DNA from: SAR202 cluster bacterium
GTDB lineage: Bacteria; Chloroflexota; Dehalococcoidia; Lucifugimonadales; VGZR01
Direction of reading: 5' to 3'
Length of the DNA: 48,666 bases
NCBI GenBank assembly: GCA_016872515.1
Contig: VGZR01000017.1
Span: forward strand, 1-48,666
A program made the position numbers and the translations under genes. The notes below the pieces were generated by a model. It searched no databases. It was given only the letters and a program-made list of their open reading frames with translations, and was not told where the DNA came from. Positions 1 to 8,423 of this stretch are shown here, one piece after another. Each line of letters starts with the position of its first letter. Position 1 is the stretch's first letter.

Positions 1-66
1 TACCTCACCCCGCAACAGTTCCTGGTCCAGTGGCGCACCCAACGAAAGGAGGCCCACTGTCACTGA
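1..66 (+). CDS. C-terminal end of an integrase-type transposase (partial)
   Basis: Frame 1 is open from the window edge to TGA at 64-66 and gives 21 residues beginning YLTPQQFLVQW. This resembles the short tail that follows the rve integrase core in IS3/IS481-type transposases, where a (Y)xTPxxFL motif sits close to the C-terminus. The catalytic DDE residues would lie outside the window. The family call rests on this short tail only and is therefore tentative. Confidence 0.45.
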   Translation, partial: YLTPQQFLVQWRTQRKEAHCH

Positions 67-87
67 TCTACTGGACGAGTACATGAC

Positions 88-116
88 TTGACAACACAGC
101 GGCAAGGGTGTTTACT
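88..116 (+). promoter_or_regulatory. Candidate promoter for the ABC importer operon
   Basis: A perfect -35 hexamer TTGACA (88-93) is followed after 17 bp by TTTACT (111-116); TACTAT at 113-118 is an alternative -10. It points toward the solute-binding protein gene at 205. The -35 lies at what looks like the outer end of the upstream transposon. Confidence 0.4.
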
Positions 117-204
117 ATCGACCACCAAAAAAGCCGGGGACGGGCTCGCTTTGTATTGAGACCGAGGCCGCGCTGGCGCCAAGTCTGGGGAAAGGGAGGC
201 AAGA

Positions 205-1977
205 ATGAAACGTACGGTGGTATTAGCTCTGGGAGCTGCTATGCTGCTCAGTCTACTCGCAATAGCCTGCGGCGGCGGGGAAACGGTTGTGGTGAAAGAG
301 GAAGTCGTGGTCACCTCGGTCATCGAGAAGGAAGTAGTTGTCGAGAAGGAAGTCCCCGTCGTAGTTGAGAAGGAAGTGGAAGTCGTAAAGGAAGTGGCCG
401 TCGAGAAGGTCGTCAAGGTTACCGTCGAGGTCGAGAAGGTTGTCCAGGCCACGGCGGAGAGTCAGGCCAAGGGCGTTGAAGTTGAGCAGAAGAAGTACGG
501 CGGCACTCTGCGCGTCGTTTCTCAGGCCAGCATCGAAAGCCTGGATATCTCCTTCACCGGCGCGTGGGTCACCACCGTCGTGAATGCGCACATCTGGGAT
601 CGGCTGTTCGAACGCGACACCGAGCTTAAGTCCCTGCCTCAGATGGTTGACACCTGGAGCGTTAGCTCCGATGGCCGGACGTGGCTCTTCACCCTCCGCG
701 ATGGGCTGAAGTTCCACAATGGCGACCCGGTGACCTCCGCCGACGTCATCCCGTCCCTCAAGCGGATTTGGGTGACTCAAGCGCACGGCTCGTTCATGAA
801 CTCCTACCTCGTAGCGGATGGAATGCAGGCCGTCACCGACAACACGTTCAGCCTGGAGTTCGATAGGTCTATGGGTGTGGTTCTGGATGGTCTGGCCTCA
901 CCTTGGCCGTTCAGCAATATCTATCCCAAGGCGATAGGTGAGATGGAAGCCCAGAAGGACTTTGGCGAAGAGAACGCCATCGGCTCTGGCCCTTACAAAC
1001 TGAAGAACTGGGAGAAGGGTAACAAACTGGTCTTGGAGCGCTTTGAGGACTATATCCCGCGCGCCGAGAGCGGAAGCTACCTCTCCGGCGGTAAGAAGGC
1101 CTATCTCGACCGGATCGAGTGGCTGGAAGTTCCCGCCGAAGAAACAAAGATCGCTGGCCTCGAGACCGGCGAGTGGGACCTGGTTGACGGCGCTGGCTTG
1201 GACTTCTATCCGCGCATCAAGTCCAATCCAGATATGGGCATCGCCGAAGACCGCAACCACATCTCGGACTTCGACTTCAACCTCATCTCTGAGCCTGCCA
1301 ACAACATCGGCGTCCGCCAGGCCATCCTGGCCGCCTCGGATGTGGACGAGTTGATGGCCGGCATCGGCCCCAAGGAACTGTGGTTCAAGACTGCCGCCCG
1401 CTACTACAACTCCCCGTATCACACCGAGGTTGGGTCCGAGTACTACGACCAGGGCGACATGGCGAAAGCCCAGCAGATCCTGGCCGGATCCGGCTACAAC
1501 GGCGAGACACTCCTCCTCATGAATCCCAACGACTACGCCACCATCACCTTCCTTGGCGAAGTCCTGAAGCCCATGATTGAGGAGATTGGAATCACGGTGG
1601 ATATGCCAGGCATGGACTGGGCGACACTGCTCTCCAGGTTGCCCGACCCAGACTGGGACATCATCACCGACTGGTGGGTCCAGTGGATCATGGCCGACCC
1701 GGTCATGGATCCGATGCCTTCCTGCAGCCTGTACTTCGGCAACTGGGGCAAGACGGATGGTTGCCAGATCATGTTGGCCAACCGCGAGAAGTTCGCCTTC
1801 GCGACCGATCCCCAGGAGCAGATGAAGTACGTCGAAGCCATACAGCTTCAGCTGTACACCGACGTGCCTCACGTCTTCTTGGGTTGGTGGTCGGCCATCT
1901 ACCCGTACAGGGACTACGTAAAGAACTTCTCCGTGCCAATCATGCCGGTGTTCGTCAACGTTTGGTTAGAAAAATAG
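205..1977 (+). CDS. ABC transporter solute-binding lipoprotein (family 5, peptide/nickel type)
   Basis: Extracytoplasmic receptor of a DppA/OppA-type importer, 590 aa. The start ATG follows GGGAGG at 194-199. Residues 1-22 form a lipoprotein signal peptide ending ...LLAIAC, so Cys22 is the likely lipidated residue. Residues about 27-80 are a striking V/E/K-only spacer built from repeats of VVVEKEV. The family-5 substrate-binding fold follows, opening with KYGGTLRVVSQ and including the characteristic WLFTLRDGLKFHNGDPVT stretch. Two permease genes lie downstream on the same strand, so it belongs to that importer. The substrate cannot be read from sequence; peptides, nickel or other oligomeric solutes are all possible for this family. 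Confidence 0.9.
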   Translation: MKRTVVLALGAAMLLSLLAIACGGGETVVVKEEVVVTSVIEKEVVVEKEVPVVVEKEVEVVKEVAVEKVVKVTVEVEKVVQATAESQAKGVEVEQKKYGGTLRVVSQASIESLDISFTGAWVTTVVNAHIWDRLFERDTELKSLPQMVDTWSVSSDGRTWLFTLRDGLKFHNGDPVTSADVIPSLKRIWVTQAHGSFMNSYLVADGMQAVTDNTFSLEFDRSMGVVLDGLASPWPFSNIYPKAIGEMEAQKDFGEENAIGSGPYKLKNWEKGNKLVLERFEDYIPRAESGSYLSGGKKAYLDRIEWLEVPAEETKIAGLETGEWDLVDGAGLDFYPRIKSNPDMGIAEDRNHISDFDFNLISEPANNIGVRQAILAASDVDELMAGIGPKELWFKTAARYYNSPYHTEVGSEYYDQGDMAKAQQILAGSGYNGETLLLMNPNDYATITFLGEVLKPMIEEIGITVDMPGMDWATLLSRLPDPDWDIITDWWVQWIMADPVMDPMPSCSLYFGNWGKTDGCQIMLANREKFAFATDPQEQMKYVEAIQLQLYTDVPHVFLGWWSAIYPYRDYVKNFSVPIMPVFVNVWLEK

Positions 1978-1998
1978 CCTGACAAGTTAAGTCGAGTT

Positions 1999-2050
1999 GG
2001 GGGCAGGCGTCTGGGGTTCGTAGCAGAACTGTACCCGGCGTCCTGCCCCC
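1999..2050 (+). other. Intergenic hairpin between binding protein and permease genes
   Basis: GGGGGCAGG (1999-2007) pairs perfectly with CCTGCCCCC (2042-2050), and an inner CTGGG/CCCGG stem extends the structure. No T-run follows. It therefore looks more like an mRNA-stabilising or partial attenuation hairpin, of the sort that keeps binding-protein transcript in excess over permease transcript, than a full terminator. The function is inferred. Confidence 0.45.
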
Positions 2051-2169
2051 GATTCATATCAGTGAGACCCTCCGCGGAAGCGAGGCCATACTCTTTAGCA
2101 CGAATCGGACTCTCGCTGAGCCGCCTACCTGAACGACAAGACTTCTTTGAGGACTGCGGATTCTAGTCT

Positions 2170-3114
2170 ATGGGCGTTTATATAATCAGACGGTTGATTG
2201 CCACCATACCGGTCATAGTGGTGGTCGCCCTCGTGGTGTTCTCACTCATCCACTTTGCTCCGGGAGACCCTGCGGCAATCGTCATAGGCGCCTTCGGTAC
2301 AACCGAACAGTATGCCCGCGTCCGCAAGGAGTTGGGCCTTGATAGGCCCTTACCGGTCCAACTGGGCCTCTGGTTAAAGCACGCTTTCCAGGGAGACCTG
2401 GGTACTTCTCTTTTTAACAAAGACCCGGTCTTGGAGCTGATCCGCAATCGGATGTTGCCGACCTTCTCCATCGCGGTCTTGACTGAGATATTTGCGGTCG
2501 TCCTTGCCGTACCGTTGGGGGTCTTGGCGGCTTGGAAAGCGAATTCTTGGATCGACCGGGTCGTGATGATCTTTTCCACGCTGGGCTATTCCATCCCACT
2601 CTTCTGGCTCGGCTTCATGTTTATCTACCTCTTCGGCGTCAAGCTCCACTGGGCGCCGGCGGCCGGCTACGTCCATCCCGGCGACAGCGTTTCTCAATTT
2701 TTCATCCGCCTCGCCATGCCAATCGCTTCCACTGGTCTGGTCGTGATGGCCCTCATCGTCCGCATGACCCGCGCCACGGTTCTCGAGGTCCTTCATGAGG
2801 ACTACGTCCGCACAGCTAGAGCCAAGGGCCTAGCGGAGAGTGGCGTACTCATCCGTCATGCCCTGAGGAACGCCATCCTTCCCATCATCACGGTGATAGG
2901 CATAGGGTTTGCACTACTTCTGGGTGGCGTCGTTGTCACCGAAAACGTCTTTGCCATCCCGGGACTGGGAAGACTCCTGGTTGATGCCATTGAGCACCGC
3001 GACTTCCCGGTTATCCAGGGGACACTCCTCATCGTCTCGATGATTTACGTCTTGGTGAACCTGTTGGTGGATCTCTCCTACGCATTCTTGGATCCTAGGA
3101 TCAGATACCAGTGA
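2170..3114 (+). CDS. ABC transporter permease, DppB/OppB type
   Basis: Integral membrane subunit of a peptide/nickel-type importer, 314 aa. It begins GVYIIRRLIATIPVIVVVALVVFSL (first membrane helix, described here in part) and has the usual six helices. The cytoplasmic EAA loop near residues 205-225 reads LHEDYVRTARAKGLAESGV, matching the consensus that contacts the ATPase. The first gene partner is the binding protein at 205-1977, and the 3' end overlaps the next permease gene by 4 bases (GTGA). ATPase subunits are not present before the terminator at 4042. Confidence 0.92.
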   Translation: MGVYIIRRLIATIPVIVVVALVVFSLIHFAPGDPAAIVIGAFGTTEQYARVRKELGLDRPLPVQLGLWLKHAFQGDLGTSLFNKDPVLELIRNRMLPTFSIAVLTEIFAVVLAVPLGVLAAWKANSWIDRVVMIFSTLGYSIPLFWLGFMFIYLFGVKLHWAPAAGYVHPGDSVSQFFIRLAMPIASTGLVVMALIVRMTRATVLEVLHEDYVRTARAKGLAESGVLIRHALRNAILPIITVIGIGFALLLGGVVVTENVFAIPGLGRLLVDAIEHRDFPVIQGTLLIVSMIYVLVNLLVDLSYAFLDPRIRYQ

Positions 3115-4016
3115 CCACGCAGAGCGGTTCAGCCACCGCCACTTTGGGAACAGCGGCGAAAAAACCCTTCTTGGCCCGGCTCCCTTCCCGGCTCTGGAGA
3201 GGTGCGCGCCGCAACCCCAACATGGCGTATGGCATCACTATCGTTGTCCTGATGGGTCTGATTGCCATCCTGGCGCCGCTTCTACTTACCGTGGACCCGG
3301 TCCGCCCCAAGCCCACCGAACGGTTTATCCCTCCATCCAGCGCCAAGTGGTTCGGCACTGACCACATCGGCCGCGATGTGTATAGCCGTACCCTCTATGG
3401 CGCGCGCGTTTCCCTGGCCGTTGCTGCCTCTGTCAGCATCATCGCTATCACCGCGGGAGGCCTGTTGGGCGCCGCCGCTGGCTACGACCGCAAGGCTGAC
3501 ATGATTATCATGCGCGTCATGGACGGCCTCATGGCCATCCCGTCTATCTTGTTGGGCATCGCGCTCATGGCGGCCTTAGGGGGAAGCGTCCAAAACGTCA
3601 TCATCGCCCTGAGCGTGACAGAAACGCCTATCGCCGTGCGTATCGTGCGTTCGTCTGTGCTTTCCATCCGCGAGATGGTCTATGTTGACGCGGCCCGCTC
3701 CATAGGCGCTGGCGCCTGGCGTATCATGCTGCGCCATATCCTACCCAACGTCGTCGCGCCCCTCATCGTCCAAGGCACGTTCATCGCCTCCGCCGCCGTG
3801 CTTCTGGAGGCCTACCTGAGCTTCCTCGGTGCGGGCACCCCGCCGGGCATCCCAAGCTGGGGCATCATGATGGCTGACGCGCAGAAATATATCACGGTCG
3901 CCATCTGGGTCATCACCTTCCCGGGCATCTTCCTCACACTTACTGTTCTGGGCATCAGCCTCGCGGGCGATGGCCTCCGCGACAACCTCGACCCGAAGCT
4001 CCGCCGCCGTATGTAG
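3111..4016 (+). CDS. ABC transporter permease, DppC/OppC type
   Basis: Second membrane subunit of the importer, 301 aa. The GTG start at 3111 overlaps the TGA of the preceding gene, implying translational coupling. A cytoplasmic N-terminus of about 35 residues precedes the first helix. The DppC hallmark FGTDHIGRDVYSRTLYGAR lies near residue 80, and the EAA loop near 185 reads YVDAARSIGAGAWRIMLRHI. The two permeases should heterodimerise to form the pore. Transcription ends at the hairpin just downstream, so the DppD/DppF-like ATPases must be encoded elsewhere or shared. Confidence 0.92.
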   Translation: MTTQSGSATATLGTAAKKPFLARLPSRLWRGARRNPNMAYGITIVVLMGLIAILAPLLLTVDPVRPKPTERFIPPSSAKWFGTDHIGRDVYSRTLYGARVSLAVAASVSIIAITAGGLLGAAAGYDRKADMIIMRVMDGLMAIPSILLGIALMAALGGSVQNVIIALSVTETPIAVRIVRSSVLSIREMVYVDAARSIGAGAWRIMLRHILPNVVAPLIVQGTFIASAAVLLEAYLSFLGAGTPPGIPSWGIMMADAQKYITVAIWVITFPGIFLTLTVLGISLAGDGLRDNLDPKLRRRM

Positions 4017-4041
4017 GACCAATCACTTCGCTGGGAAACCG

Positions 4042-4077
4042 AAGAGGGACGGGTCGTTCGACCCGCCCCTCTTTTGC
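4042..4077 (+). terminator. Intrinsic terminator after the ABC importer operon
   Basis: AAGAGGG-A-CGGGTC pairs with GACCCG-C-CCCTCTT around a GTTC loop (4042-4073), followed by TT and a pyrimidine-rich tail. It lies between convergent genes (permease on plus, beta-lactamase-like on minus) and may act in both directions. Confidence 0.8.
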
Positions 4078-4101
4078 TTCTTGCCCCTGTTTGAGGGGGC
4101 T

Positions 4102-5001
4102 TTATCTCTTGACGGGACTTGTCCAGGCGTCGTACACCGCCTTGGAGATGCGGCCTACCGCCTCCGTTCCCTCGTGGACCGGCAGGATGAGGCTCTTGTC
4201 CTTACTCTTATCCGTCATCACCGTGATGGTGTAACGCACGTTCTTCGTCTCCACCAGGCCCACATCCGCACGGCCGTGCAGGTACGCGCCAATCTTGTTG
4301 GCTAGGATCGCCTCCGGAGTAATCTTCGACTCCGGGATGAATTCGTTGATGGGCAGGTAGCGACCCAAGTAGTCCACACCCTGGCACAGCCGCATCATCG
4401 CCAGAATCTGGTCACACTCCTTCTTCGCGGGCGCCTTGCCGGTGGCTACCAGTGTGATGAGTGACGTCAGGTCGGCCGGGCTGGACACTGCGTATGCGTC
4501 GATGTCCAACCTATGTATCTGTGAGAACGTCTTCAGGGAAAGGTCGCTCCGAAGCTCCATCGTCTTGAAGCCCAACGAGCGCATCCGCTTGTTGACGTTG
4601 GCGTGGCCGACCTTCTCCGAGATGATCCACGTTGCTGTGTTGTCGCTCACAGTCACCATCAACATGCAAATGTCCCGCAACGTCAACTGGATGGGCGGCG
4701 TCAGGTCACGCAGCACGCCTGTCCCGCCGCGGATGTCCGAATTCTGTATGGTTATCTTCTCGTCCAGCCGCAGCCTTCCCTCATGGAACTGCCAGAACAG
4801 TTCCACCATGATGGCGAGCTTGATGCAGCTCAAGGTCGGGAAGACCACGCCTCCGTTGATATCGAACGTCTCGCCGGTGGTCAAGTTGTGTGCGTTGACC
4901 CCAGCACGGCCTGAGAACTCCCTGATGACCCGCTGCACCCTAGAACGCAGCGCGCCACGCGGGTCGGCGACCTTCACATCACGGTACGAAGTGATAGCCA
5001 T
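4102..5001 (-). CDS. Class A beta-lactamase-like serine hydrolase, paralogue 1
   Basis: 299 aa of the beta-lactamase2/class A fold. The active-site motifs are S58-C-I-K61 (SxxK) and S119-D-N121 (SDN). The third motif is K236-I-G238, where KTG/KSG is usual. No clear ExxLN omega-loop motif is seen, so true beta-lactamase activity is doubtful; a related D-Ala-D-Ala or esterase-type serine hydrolase is equally possible. No signal peptide is visible (the protein begins MAITSYRDVKVADPRG), which is odd for a periplasmic enzyme. ATG follows a strong AGGAGGG four bases upstream. A paralogue with the same spacing of motifs lies in inverted orientation at 10875-11789. Confidence 0.82.
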   Translation of the reverse strand: MAITSYRDVKVADPRGALRSRVQRVIREFSGRAGVNAHNLTTGETFDINGGVVFPTLSCIKLAIMVELFWQFHEGRLRLDEKITIQNSDIRGGTGVLRDLTPPIQLTLRDICMLMVTVSDNTATWIISEKVGHANVNKRMRSLGFKTMELRSDLSLKTFSQIHRLDIDAYAVSSPADLTSLITLVATGKAPAKKECDQILAMMRLCQGVDYLGRYLPINEFIPESKITPEAILANKIGAYLHGRADVGLVETKNVRYTITVMTDKSKDKSLILPVHEGTEAVGRISKAVYDAWTSPVKR

Positions 5002-5066
5002 TTTCCCTCCTCATATCCGGCGCCCCCTTTTGATACTGAAGACAGACCGGTTCATGAACGGCCCGA

Positions 5067-5095
5067 AGGGTACCATCGGCTATGCGGTGCGTCAA
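5067..5095 (-). promoter_or_regulatory. Candidate promoter for the beta-lactamase-like gene
   Basis: On the minus strand TTGACG (5095-5090), a 17-bp spacer and TACCCT (5072-5067) lead toward the start at 5001. The -10 is weak. It sits back-to-back with the promoter of the divergent amidase gene. Confidence 0.35.
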
Positions 5096-5101
5096 ATGGT
5101 G

Positions 5102-5107
5102 TACAAT
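5102..5107 (+). promoter_or_regulatory. -10 element of the amidase promoter
   Basis: TACAAT lies 32 bp before the ATG at 5139, with no good -35. It predicts a transcript start near 5114, just upstream of GGAGGTAGGA (5120-5129). That makes upstream in-frame ATGs at 5082 and 5106 unlikely starts. Confidence 0.4.
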
Positions 5108-5138
5108 GCACGCCCGCATGGAGGTAGGACCCCTCGCG

Positions 5139-6533
5139 ATGAGAGACGTCACCCACACCTCTGCCGCCAAACTGGCCAGGGCCATCCGCCGAAAACAGGT
5201 CTCGTCCGCCGAGGTGGTGGATGCCTACCTGAACCGCATCGAGGAAGTCAACCCGAAGCTTAACGCTGTCGTTCAGCTCACTGCTGACGCCGCACGGAAA
5301 GCAGCCCGCAAGGCCGATGCCGCTCTTGCCAAGGGCCAGGCGCTCGGTCCGCTCCACGGCGTCCCGTTCACCTGCAAAGACGCACTCGACGTGGCCGGCG
5401 TCGTCTCCACCGGCGGCACGCTTGGCCGTGCCGGCAATGTCCCGTCACAGGACGCCACTGTGGTCGCGCGGATGAAGGCGGCGGGCGGCATCATGCTCGG
5501 CAAGACAAACCTCACCGAGGCCTGCCTAGGCTGGGAGAGCGACAACCTCGTCTATGGCCGTGCCAACAACCCCTACGACCTCGGGCGCACCCCAGGCGGC
5601 AGCAGCGGCGGCGAGGCCGCCATCGTCGCGGCGGGCGGTTCGCCCGTCGGCCTGGGCAGCGACGCGGGCGGCAGCGTCCGCGTACCTGCCCACTTCTGCG
5701 GCCTCGCGGGCATCAAGCCAACGACCGGCCGTACTCCAAGGACAGGCCACTGGCCCCTGCTCAACGGCGTTCCCGAGGCTTTCAACCAGGTCGGCCCGCT
5801 GGCCCGACACGTCGAAGACCTCGCCCTTATCCTTCCAATCATCTCCGGGCCCGACTGGCGAGACCCGCACGTCGTCCCGATGCCGCTGGGCGACCCGCGT
5901 AAGATCCGCGTCCGCGGCCTGCGCATCGCTATGTATGTTGATAATGGTGTCCGCCCTGCCGAGCCGGACACCGCCGCGGTCGTCCTCTCGGCGGCCAAGG
6001 CACTGGAAGCCGCGGGAGCCAACATCGAGCAGCGGCGCCCACCCCGTATCGAGGAGGCATACGGACTCCTCTTCGACATCTGGGGCGCCGACGGTGGCGA
6101 GAACATCCGTGACCTGTTCAAGTCAGTAGGCACCACCAAAACCCACAAGGTTGTGGGAGGCTTCCGCGAGAAGCAGGGGAGCGCCCCCAAGCCTGCAGCG
6201 GAGCTAGCGAAGCTCCTGATAAGGCTGGACGAGTTCCGTACGGCCATGTTGGCCTTCATGGAAAGCTACGACGCAATCCTGTGTCCTGTGGGCTCCGGAT
6301 CAGCTCTACGCCATGGCGAGTCGCTGGGGCGTGGTGGCTATCTCAAGCTCACCTACACCAGCGCCTTCAACCTCACTGGCTGGCCCGCCGCCGCCGTCCG
6401 CTGCGGCACGTCCAAGGAGGGGCTGCCCATCAACGTCCAAGTCGCCGTGCGGCCCTGGCGCGAGGACGTTGCATTGGCCGCGGTGCAGGCCCTCGAGCAG
6501 GAACTAGGCGGCTGGCAGCCGCCTCCGCTGTAG
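5139..6533 (+). CDS. Amidase (amidase signature family)
   Basis: 464 aa amidohydrolase related to GatA, glutamyl-tRNA amidotransferase A subunit and aryl/acyl amidases. The Ser-cisSer-Lys triad is visible: Lys in FTCKDALDVAG, the serine-rich loop GGSSGGEAA, and the nucleophile loop GSDAGGSVRVPAHFCGLAG. The start at 5139 is chosen from the GGAGG upstream and the predicted transcript start; an in-frame ATG at 5118 would be nearly leaderless. No gatB/gatC neighbours are present and the C-terminal part lacks GatA specifics, so a stand-alone catabolic amidase is more likely. It is probably co-transcribed with the alpha/beta hydrolase 29 bp downstream. Confidence 0.9.
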   Translation: MRDVTHTSAAKLARAIRRKQVSSAEVVDAYLNRIEEVNPKLNAVVQLTADAARKAARKADAALAKGQALGPLHGVPFTCKDALDVAGVVSTGGTLGRAGNVPSQDATVVARMKAAGGIMLGKTNLTEACLGWESDNLVYGRANNPYDLGRTPGGSSGGEAAIVAAGGSPVGLGSDAGGSVRVPAHFCGLAGIKPTTGRTPRTGHWPLLNGVPEAFNQVGPLARHVEDLALILPIISGPDWRDPHVVPMPLGDPRKIRVRGLRIAMYVDNGVRPAEPDTAAVVLSAAKALEAAGANIEQRRPPRIEEAYGLLFDIWGADGGENIRDLFKSVGTTKTHKVVGGFREKQGSAPKPAAELAKLLIRLDEFRTAMLAFMESYDAILCPVGSGSALRHGESLGRGGYLKLTYTSAFNLTGWPAAAVRCGTSKEGLPINVQVAVRPWREDVALAAVQALEQELGGWQPPPL

Positions 6534-6562
6534 GTCCGTATCGCTGCGGCGAGAAGGAGACC

Positions 6563-7396
6563 ATGTACGCGAAAGTCAACGGCACACGACTTTACTATAC
6601 CTCCCTTGGCAAAGGCCGTCCCGTTATCTTCCTCCACGGCGGCCTCGGCTTCGACCACACCTACTTTCGCCCCTGGGTGGAGCCGCTGGCCAAGCGGTTC
6701 CGCGTCATCTTCTATGACCACCGTGGCAACGGCCGCTCCGAGGGCCGCGACAGCCTGCAAGACGTTGACCACTCCACATGGCACGACGACCTCGACGCCC
6801 TTCGTGCCTACCTCGGCTTCGACAAGTTCGTCCTGGTCGGCCACTCCTACGGCGGTGCGCTGGGGCAGGGGTACGCCCTCCGCTATCAGAAGCACCTCAG
6901 TGGACTGGCGCTTGTGACCACGTACTGTGCCTGGGATTACATGGACGAGATCGTCGCCAACGCCCGCGCGCGAGGCACTCCCGAGCAGGCCAAAGCGGTC
7001 AAAGACATGCTAATCAAGCACGTGCCCAGCGATGAAGCCTTCGCACAGCTCGGTGGGGTAATCCTCCCGCTCTACTTCAAGCGGTTCGACCCCAAGGTGG
7101 CCGAGCGCATCGGCGCCACCACGAAGCTCAGCTACCAGGCCTTCAACCGCGGCTTCATTGACTGCCACAAGACTTTCGACCTCACCGCGCGGTTGCCTGA
7201 GATCAAGGTCTCGACACTCGTCATCGCTGGCCGCGACGACTGGATCATGCCCGTGCCACGAGTGGAGCGCATCCACCGGGGTATCCCGAACTCGAAGCTG
7301 GTCATGTTCGAGGAGAGCGGCCACTTCCCCTTCATCGAGGAGCGGAAGAAGTTCCTGAAAGTCCTGGGTGATTGGATGGAGGCGCTACCGGCCTAA
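6563..7396 (+). CDS. Alpha/beta hydrolase
   Basis: 277 aa. The ATG at 6563 follows AGAAGGAGA. The oxyanion-hole motif is FLHGGLG near residue 25, followed by YDHRGNGRS. The nucleophile elbow is GHSYGG, the acid is probably Asp in AGRDDWIMP, and the catalytic His is in EESGHFPFIEE. The overall plan resembles proline iminopeptidase and haloperoxidase-like hydrolases; the substrate is not predictable. It follows the amidase closely, suggesting a two-gene catabolic unit. Its last 12 bases overlap the 3' end of the convergent P1 peptidase gene. Confidence 0.88.
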   Translation: MYAKVNGTRLYYTSLGKGRPVIFLHGGLGFDHTYFRPWVEPLAKRFRVIFYDHRGNGRSEGRDSLQDVDHSTWHDDLDALRAYLGFDKFVLVGHSYGGALGQGYALRYQKHLSGLALVTTYCAWDYMDEIVANARARGTPEQAKAVKDMLIKHVPSDEAFAQLGGVILPLYFKRFDPKVAERIGATTKLSYQAFNRGFIDCHKTFDLTARLPEIKVSTLVIAGRDDWIMPVPRVERIHRGIPNSKLVMFEESGHFPFIEERKKFLKVLGDWMEALPA

Positions 7397-8371
7397 TTCC
7401 GACACTGCAGGGATGCCCCCCAGCCCCGTGGCCTTGCGCACGCTGCGGATGATGGCTTCGCTTGTGCAGCGGGCCACTGCCGCGCAGAGCCGTGTCATGT
7501 CGGCCTGCCCCGCATACGCGCCCGTCGCCAGGGCGAACATCGTGTCTCCGTCGTGCGTCAGGTGCGCAGGCCGCACCGTCAGCGCCAGCCCGTCGTGGGC
7601 GGCGGAGGCTAGTCGGTTCACCTCCTCTTTCGTCAGCCGCGCGTTGGTGGCGACGACACCGATGGTCGTGTTGCTCTGGGGAAGCCACTTCGGCGGGACG
7701 AAGTCGGGCGAGGTGAGAAGGGTGATGGAGTCGCGCATGGTGCCGTCCTCCGTGCGTGGCCCGGCGACGACCTGGCCTGTGTGCGGGTCGTTGACGCCGC
7801 CGACGGGGTTGGTGACGACAAGCGCGGCGGCGATGAGGCCATCCTCCAGTTCCGCCGACGCGGTGCCGATGCCGCTCTTCATCGCACGCTCAAGGCCCAG
7901 CAGCTTACCCGCTGTGCCGCCGGTCCCTGCGCCGACCGTGCCCTCGGGGACAGGCCCGGACGAGGCGTTCTCGCAGGCCGCGTAACCGTTTTCGGCGGTG
8001 GGCCTGACCTTGTGGGTCACGAGGGCGAGATCGTAGATGACGGCGGCGGGCACGCGCGGGATGCGGGCCATCCCGACACGCAGGCCGATGCTGTGCTCCG
8101 CCAGGTAGCGCACCACGCCCGAAGCGGCGTCGAGGCCGTATACGCTGCCGCCCGTAAGTGTGATGGCGTGGATCTGCGTGTCCCACTTCGTAGGAGAGAG
8201 CATGTCGGTCTCGCGGGTCGCGGGGAAGTTGCCGCGCACGTCCACTCCGCCCATGGCGCCTCTACGGCAGATGACCACGGTGCAGCCGGTGGCGTTGGCT
8301 AGGTCGGTGTAGTGGCCGACCTCGATGCCCGGGACTCTCGTGATGCCATCGGTGGCTATGGTTTCCGGCAT
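7385..8371 (-). CDS. P1 family peptidase (DmpA-type aminopeptidase/D-esterase)
   Basis: 328 aa member of peptidase family S58/DmpA, which self-cleaves into two chains and exposes an N-terminal Ser/Thr nucleophile. The likely processing site is Asn-Thr in SNTTIGVVATNARL; the N-terminal part carries GGSVYGLDAASGVVRYL and GTVGAGTGGTAGK. Such enzymes release N-terminal residues, including D- and beta-amino acids, from peptides and amides. The start at 8371 (MPETIATDG) fits family N-termini better than the ATG-like codon 33 bases upstream. Together with the amidase and the D-aminoacylase at 23712 it points to use of unusual amide-linked substrates. Confidence 0.88.
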   Translation of the reverse strand: MPETIATDGITRVPGIEVGHYTDLANATGCTVVICRRGAMGGVDVRGNFPATRETDMLSPTKWDTQIHAITLTGGSVYGLDAASGVVRYLAEHSIGLRVGMARIPRVPAAVIYDLALVTHKVRPTAENGYAACENASSGPVPEGTVGAGTGGTAGKLLGLERAMKSGIGTASAELEDGLIAAALVVTNPVGGVNDPHTGQVVAGPRTEDGTMRDSITLLTSPDFVPPKWLPQSNTTIGVVATNARLTKEEVNRLASAAHDGLALTVRPAHLTHDGDTMFALATGAYAGQADMTRLCAAVARCTSEAIIRSVRKATGLGGIPAVSELGR

Positions 8372-8423
8372 GGTGTGTTTCCGTCGTAGATTATCACCAC
8401 GCACTCGACCTGACGAGGGCGCG

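Noticed and set aside
60-452. Ser/Thr-rich frame opposite the V/E/K spacer
   Set aside because: The antisense reading of the VEKEV codons gives an artificial Ser/Thr/Phe repeat; there is no start context.
283-460. CRISPR or tandem DNA repeat
   Set aside because: The periodicity is that of codons for Val, Glu and Lys in frame; there are no spacers and no exact DNA repeat units.
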